Source of the DNA: Alloalcanivorax marinus
Lineage (GTDB): Bacteria > Pseudomonadota > Gammaproteobacteria > Pseudomonadales > Alcanivoracaceae
Length of the DNA: 64,000 bases
Assembly: GCF_016906305.1 (NCBI RefSeq)
Contig: NZ_JADDOL010000017.1
Location: forward strand, 20,975 to 84,974
Direction of reading: 5' to 3'
The position numbers were made by a program, and so were the translations under genes. Below are positions 63,301 through 64,000 of the stretch, one piece after another; position 1 is the stretch's first letter; each line of letters starts with the position of its first letter. The notes under the pieces are model-generated. The model was given only the letters and a program-made list of their open reading frames with translations, searched no databases and had not been told where the DNA came from.

Positions 63301-63920
63301 ACACCCTGGGCCTGTTCCTCACCGGCCACCCCATCGACCAGTTCGAGACCGAGGTGCGCCAGTTCGTCAGCAACCGGCTCAACGCGCTGCAGCCCACCGG
63401 CAAGGGCGAGGCCGCCACCGTGGCCGGGCTGGTGGTGGCGCTGCGCATCACCCGCAGCAAGCGCAGCGGCGAACGCATGGCGTTCGTCACCCTGGACGAC
63501 AAAACCGGACGCCTGGAAGTGTCGGTGTTCGGCAAGACCTTCGCCCAGTACGGCGAGCGGGTGCAGAAGGACGCCCTGCTGGTGGTACGCGGCGGTGTGC
63601 GCATGGACGACTACACCGGTGGCTTCAATCTGGTGGCCGACGAGGTGATGGACATGCGCGAGGCGCGGGCCACCTTCGGCCGCCGCCTGCGCGTCAAGGT
63701 GCCGGTGGACGACAGCCTGCCGGCCACCCTCAACCGGACCCTGGCGCCGTACCGCGCCAACGGGCAGGGCGGCGGGCTGGCGGTGCTGCTCGACCTGAGC
63801 CACCGGGAAGCGGACGCGGCCCTGTTCCTCGGCGAGGACTGGCGCGTGATTCCGCACGAGTCCCTGGTGGACGACCTGCGCGGCCGCTATGGCGACGAGG
63901 CGGTGACGCTGGAATACTAG
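60372..63920 (+). CDS. dnaE: DNA polymerase III alpha subunit
   Basis: The 1182-residue replicative polymerase begins [20 protein letters not shown], the PHP domain, which aligns with E. coli [16 protein letters not shown]. The start is therefore a TTG at 60372, overlapping rnhB by 8 bases, with GGGAG upstream. [18 protein letters not shown] and [16 protein letters not shown] carry the catalytic aspartates of the C-family palm. [14 protein letters not shown] is in the helix-hairpin-helix region, and [20 protein letters not shown] the OB fold. The beta-clamp-binding and tau-binding C-terminal parts are complete. A REP hairpin follows. Confidence 0.97.
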   Translation: MTEPRFVHLRVHTDYSLVDGVVRVKELIKACGTLRMPAVAVTDENNLFALIKFYSGAMNAGLKPIMGADLWVQADDPEDEPYYVCCLVQNEEGYRNLTLLISRAWQSNQHRGRALIRREWLLELNEGLILLSGARVGDVGRLLLAGKTDQARERAADYQRAFGDRFYLEVQRTERPGDEDCLHASVALATELGLPVVATNDVRFIRPEDFEAHEARVCIHDGNALDDPRRPRKYSEQQYLKSEEEMAALFSDLPEALENSVEIARRCTLDIRLGENFLPEFPIPEGLTIEEYFGKVSREGLEERLAVLLDRADPDYDAKRQPYDQRLQFELDIINQMGFPGYFLIVADFIQWGKQHEVPVGPGRGSGAGSLVAYALGITDLDPIEYDLLFERFLNPERVSMPDFDVDFCMEKRDRVINYVADKYGRDAVSQIITFGTMAAKAVVRDVARVQGKPYGMADRLSKMIPGTPGMTLAKALEQEDNLREFLEDDGNPDKEAVNEIMEMAFKLEGLTRNVGKHAGGVVIAPGKLTDFAPLHCDEEGDNLVTQYDKDDVEAAGLVKFDFLGLKTLTIIDWAVKAANVRRAREGEGPLEIERIPLDDKPSFDLLKKGDTTAVFQLESQGMKELIKKLKPDVFEDIIALVALYRPGPLESGMVDNFINRKHGREPLAYPDPQYQHEWLEPILKPTYGVILYQEQVMQIAQVLAGYTLGGADMLRRAMGKKKPEEMAKQREIFESGAKDKGIDPDLAMKIFDLVEKFAGYGFNKSHSAAYALVAYQTAWLKAHYPAEFMAAVISADMQNTDKVVTFIDEAKSMGLKVLPPDVNSCGYRFTVNPEGDIVYGLGAIKGLGEGPIDAIVTARGDSGGDAGASGEKAFEDLFDFCRRIDLKKINKRSLEALVRAGALDKLGPNRHFNDRAVLMATLPDAIAAAEQDARNEAAGMMDLFGGGGDDHSATTEVAWKPARDWNDEIRLNGERDTLGLFLTGHPIDQFETEVRQFVSNRLNALQPTGKGEAATVAGLVVALRITRSKRSGERMAFVTLDDKTGRLEVSVFGKTFAQYGERVQKDALLVVRGGVRMDDYTGGFNLVADEVMDMREARATFGRRLRVKVPVDDSLPATLNRTLAPYRANGQGGGLAVLLDLSHREADAALFLGEDWRVIPHESLVDDLRGRYGDEAVTLEY

Positions 63921-63930
63921 GCCGGCGCGG

Positions 63931-63953
63931 GATCGCGACTGAAGTCGCTCCTT
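63931..63953. repeat. REP-like single arm, copy 7
   Basis: GATCGCGACTGAAGTCGCTC followed by CTT, 10 bases after the dnaE stop. A facing arm is not seen before the window ends at 64000. The last 47 bases hold no gene start I can support. Confidence 0.8.
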
Positions 63954-64000
63954 GTGTCTCTCCGCAGGGAGATGATTAGCTACCATCCCCTGTCAGCCCG

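Noticed and set aside
60342..63986. 1214-codon minus-strand frame opposite dnaE
   Set aside because: Same GC-frame artefact; the dnaE translation is unmistakable.

Overview
This is a GC-rich (by eye about two-thirds G+C), densely coding chromosomal window from a gammaproteobacterium. The order dapE-dapD-ArsC-like-dapC-glnD-map, followed divergently by rpsB-tsf-pyrH-frr-uppS-cdsA-dxr-rseP-bamA-skp-lpxD-fabZ-lpxA-lpxB-rnhB-dnaE, is the Pseudomonas-type arrangement. The lipid-centred accessory content (FadE-type dehydrogenase, acyl-CoA synthetase, SCP2 protein, PlsB, 3-hydroxybutyrate dehydrogenase, aldehyde dehydrogenase) and the style of the intergenic repeats suggest an Alcanivorax-like hydrocarbon or fatty-acid degrader. 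That genus call is an inference. No prophage, transposase, CRISPR array, rRNA or tRNA gene was found.

Layout. 1-4.9 kb: a 5'-truncated YihY/BrkB membrane protein, acylphosphatase and an alpha/beta hydrolase in overlapping order, then class I fumarase and a coiled-coil lipoprotein. 5-18.6 kb: an apparent catabolic island. The minus strand carries a TetR regulator, enoyl-CoA hydratase, a large exported NHL-propeller protein, an acyl-CoA synthetase, two MaoC-type hotdog proteins and an HSL-type esterase. The plus strand carries a branched-chain-type ABC importer and 3-hydroxybutyrate dehydrogenase. 18.6-24.5 kb: minCDE, a FadE-type acyl-CoA dehydrogenase and the chaperedoxin CnoX. 24.5-32.1 kb: an ammonium transporter, an SCP2 protein, MobA, a YoaA-type helicase, TsaB, a thioesterase, UppP and RsmJ. 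32.2-38.2 kb: PlsB, an EamA transporter, an aldehyde dehydrogenase and a tiny membrane protein, all among copies of an intergenic repeat. 38.2-45.6 kb: lysine/diaminopimelate genes with glnD and map, reading leftward. 45.9-64 kb: the translation, isoprenoid, outer-membrane and lipid A cluster ending in dnaE.

How the genes fit together. The island at 5-18.6 kb can be read as uptake (ABC importer), release (esterase), CoA activation, hydration of enoyl-CoAs and oxidation of 3-hydroxybutyrate. A TetR regulator with a nearby palindrome is the likely switch. GlnD and the lone ammonium transporter are both nitrogen-control components. The right-hand cluster couples protein synthesis (S2, EF-Ts, UMP kinase, RRF) to envelope building (UppS, CdsA, Dxr, RseP, BamA, Skp, LpxD, FabZ, LpxA, LpxB).

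Non-coding content is the most unusual part. Between the 3-hydroxybutyrate dehydrogenase gene and minE there is a minus-strand promoter whose spacer is a LexA-type box, followed by about 95 bases with pairing ends and a T-run. This looks like an undescribed SOS-controlled small RNA. Two intergenic hairpin repeat families are present, a REP-like one (seven sites) and a GGTCSGACC one (five copies within 3.5 kb). Several genes end inside or against a repeat copy. A third, heptamer-based repeat fills the dapE-dapD gap.
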